Part shown: piece by piece, positions 62,094 through 64,000 of the stretch | Layout: the number at the start of each line of letters is the position of its first letter | How positions within the stretch are numbered: position 1 is the first letter of the stretch | Assembly (NCBI RefSeq): GCF_900086725.1 | Contig: NZ_LT574837.1 | Coordinates: forward strand, 458,937-522,936 | DNA: 64,000 bases | From: Bariatricus massiliensis | GTDB taxonomy: Bacteria > Bacillota > Clostridia > Lachnospirales > Lachnospiraceae | Direction of reading: 5' to 3' | Position numbers and translations under genes: made by a program | Notes under the pieces: model-generated | Databases searched by the model: none | Told to the model about the DNA's origin: nothing | Seen by the model: the letters and a program-made list of their open reading frames with translations, nothing else

Positions 62094-64000
62094 CTACCAC
62101 TTCTTATTCTTCAGCACAATGGCCGAATATTTCCCCATCATGAAAGAAATCTTCCCGTCATGCACCATATACTCCTCGAACTCGCCTACGTATCCTTCTT
62201 CATAAGTATACATAAGCCTAGCCATACTTGACTTATCACTGACCTCGGCTCGCCATACAGGCAGCGTCACTTCCCTGAGACAGCCGCTGTTATTGATGGC
62301 CACGATAATCTGGCTGTCATCCCAGAATCTTCCAAAAGCTATCAACCCCGGCGCCTGTTTCAACATGAGAAGAGAACCCTTCTTCAGCACCACATTGTTT
62401 CGCCGGATGCGAATCATATCCCGATAAAAATTTATCATCTCTTTGTCTTCATGGCCCCACGGATAAGTCCTTCTATTATCAGGATCCGTAAAACCACACA
62501 CACCAGCCTCATCACCATAGTAAAGTGTAGGCGCTCCGATCCAAGTCATCTGAAGTACAATTGCCGAACGCATCACCGCATGGTTCACTCCCCGGTTTGC
62601 CGCCTCAGGCCCTAACTTGCCCACCCTGCCCACAACGTGGTTAGTCCTCGTCAGAAAACGAGAATGGTCGTGGTTGGACAACTGATTCATAGCGACTTGA
62701 AGAGAAGGCGTTGTCATATTTGCCATATGATAAGTCATGGACTCTACAAAATAATCCGCATTTCCGAGCAAATCCTCCCGGTAATCATCACTGTGCTTCT
62801 CCATTCCGGTCATAAACCAAGTCACCGGCTCCATGAACGCATCATAGTTCATGACACTGTCCCACTCGTTCCCCTGCAGCCACTCGCCCGGGTCCCCATA
62901 ATGCTCCGCCAGGATCAATGCCTTCGGATTGGCACTTTTTACAGCATTCCGGAACTTTTTCCAAAATCCATGATTATATTCATTACTTCTACCCAAATCA
63001 GCCGCCACATCCAGACGCCACCCATCCGCATTAAACGGTGGTGAAACCCATTTTTTCGCCACTGACAATATATATTCTTCCAGCTCAGGAGAATCTTCAT
63101 AATTCAGCTTCGGCAGTGTATCATGTCCCCACCATCCGTCATAACTGCTGTTGAACGGCCACTCTTCGGGGTCATCCTTATGAAAGAGGAAATAGGAACG
63201 GTAAGGACTGTCCGCCGATACATAGGCTCCCCGCTCATACCCGTCTGCCTGCTCATATACAAGCTCTCTGTCCAGCCATTTGTTGAAAGAGCCACAGTGG
63301 TTGAACACCCCGTCCAGAATGATTCTCATTCCACGTTTATGAACTTCCTCCACAAGCATGATGAACAACTCATTGCTGGCCTCCAGATTCCGCTTATCCG
63401 TCGTTCTGATACGGTATTTCTCCGCGTCCTTATTTTCTTGGCTCCCGTTCTCCAGTACACGCCCGCCGTCTACGATAACCTTGCCATAGTGCGGGTCTAC
63501 ATAGTCATAATCCTGCGTGTCATATTTATGGTTAGACGGGGAGACGAACAGCGGATTGCAGTAGATCACTTCCACGCCCAGCCCTTGAAGGTAATCCAGT
63601 TTATCAATAATGCCCTGAAGGTCACCGCCATAGAAATCCCGCACATCCATGGGCTGTGGATAACGGGACCAGTCTTCCACTCTTCTGCTGATATCCCCGA
63701 TGTATTTATACTCGCCAGTCTCCACATCATTTGTCTTATCTCCATTGCAGAAACGATCCACATAAATCTGATACATTACCGCGCCCTTCGCCCAATCAGG
63801 CGTAGAAAAACCGGGGACTATCTTGAAATCATAAAACTCACTAGGGACATCTCTCGCCCCCCATTTATTGTAATAGCATGTTTCCCCTTTGTCCTGCACT
63901 ACAAAGCGATAGTAGAATGCCTCTTCCCCAAGCCGCCATCCAATCGTATAATAGTCAAAATTCCCCTTTGAAATAATCTTTTTCATCGGGAACATCTCAT
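62094..64000 (-). CDS. GH13 alpha-glycosidase (neopullulanase/cyclomaltodextrinase-like), 5' end cut
   Basis: At least 635 codons are present and the frame is still open at the right edge. The GH13 core starts near GAVMYQIYVDRF and has the catalytic Asp in GWRLDVAADLG, Glu in LILAEHYGDPG and Asp in NQLSNHDHSRF. The part before it is only the end of an N-terminal CBM34-like beta domain, so the true start most likely lies outside. Such enzymes hydrolyse maltodextrins, pullulan or cyclodextrins, usually in the cytoplasm because no signal is seen. An ATG at 63995 is possible but would leave the domain truncated. Confidence 0.88.
   Translation of the reverse strand, partial: EMFPMKKIISKGNFDYYTIGWRLGEEAFYYRFVVQDKGETCYYNKWGARDVPSEFYDFKIVPGFSTPDWAKGAVMYQIYVDRFCNGDKTNDVETGEYKYIGDISRRVEDWSRYPQPMDVRDFYGGDLQGIIDKLDYLQGLGVEVIYCNPLFVSPSNHKYDTQDYDYVDPHYGKVIVDGGRVLENGSQENKDAEKYRIRTTDKRNLEASNELFIMLVEEVHKRGMRIILDGVFNHCGSFNKWLDRELVYEQADGYERGAYVSADSPYRSYFLFHKDDPEEWPFNSSYDGWWGHDTLPKLNYEDSPELEEYILSVAKKWVSPPFNADGWRLDVAADLGRSNEYNHGFWKKFRNAVKSANPKALILAEHYGDPGEWLQGNEWDSVMNYDAFMEPVTWFMTGMEKHSDDYREDLLGNADYFVESMTYHMANMTTPSLQVAMNQLSNHDHSRFLTRTNHVVGRVGKLGPEAANRGVNHAVMRSAIVLQMTWIGAPTLYYGDEAGVCGFTDPDNRRTYPWGHEDKEMINFYRDMIRIRRNNVVLKKGSLLMLKQAPGLIAFGRFWDDSQIIVAINNSGCLREVTLPVWRAEVSDKSSMARLMYTYEEGYVGEFEEYMVHDGKISFMMGKYSAIVLKNKKW

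Noticed and set aside
63995..63995. ATG at 63995 as the true start of the GH13 gene
   Set aside because: It would cut the N-terminal domain in the middle, and the frame stays open to the window edge, so the gene most likely begins outside.

Overview
The window looks like a chromosomal segment of a strictly anaerobic, low-to-mid GC Firmicute, most likely a gut Lachnospiraceae of the Dorea / Clostridium scindens-hylemonae kind. This is inferred from the gene families and not from a search. The indicators are a large SRP RNA with an Alu domain, strong AGGAGG ribosome binding sites, RbsABC-type sugar transporters, DUF5714 and DUF6128 proteins, split glycine decarboxylase subunits, a VanW-family protein and a Na+-type F-ATP synthase. 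There are no tRNAs, rRNAs, CRISPR arrays, phage genes or intact insertion sequences.

Layout. 1-4.7 kb: end of an RbsAC-type sugar ABC transporter operon (minus), divergent from a zinc dehydrogenase and a 3-hydroxyisobutyrate-dehydrogenase-like gene (plus), with a GntR/FCD regulator. TGGTATAC-type operator candidates lie in both promoter regions. 4.9-9.4 kb: an RNA methyltransferase with a HEAT-like N-terminus, a DbpA-type DEAD-box helicase and a MATE exporter. 9.7-25.8 kb: a large catabolic locus around a divergent promoter pair. The ten-gene minus-strand operon encodes a sugar-binding lipoprotein, an isomerase, a dehydrogenase, permease and ATPase, an OYE-family reductase, a DeoC-like aldolase, both glycine decarboxylase P subunits and an ATP-NAD/AcoX-type kinase. 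The plus-strand arm encodes a DeoR regulator, a degenerate RbsA-like ATPase and an FGGY kinase. 25.9-32.9 kb: a complete atpZ-I-B-E-F-H-A-G-D-C operon whose c subunit carries a Na+ ligand signature. 33-42 kb: an orphan GHKL histidine kinase with an M15 peptidase, TrmL, an aminotransferase with an Lrp regulator, a PurM-like protein, a VanW protein, a 32-residue membrane protein and a doubly disrupted B12-radical SAM pseudogene. 42.2-42.5 kb: SRP RNA. 42.6-52.4 kb: a peptide ABC transporter with a circularly permuted binding protein and two permeases with long N-terminal extensions, preceded by a cysteine-desulfidase-like gene, a divergent GntR regulator and a flavin-binding protein. A glutaredoxin-like selenoprotein follows, read through an in-frame TGA. 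52.5-64 kb: a lipoprotein, a CPBP protease, bacteriohemerythrin, DUF5714, TadA, DUF6128, a dGTPase, an HTH protein, a GlnB-Amt pair behind an attenuator-like leader, and a GH13 glycosidase cut by the window edge.

Three features stand out. The peptide-binding lipoprotein has the normal C-terminal segment of its family moved to the N-terminus. The small glutaredoxin gene is readable only if TGA is selenocysteine, giving a U-P-G-C active site. A 34-bp perfect palindrome occurs four times, each time a few bases past the stop codon of a minus-strand gene and with the same flanking tail. The mixed sugar/glycine-decarboxylase operon is also unusual, because it has P-protein subunits without GcvT or GcvH.
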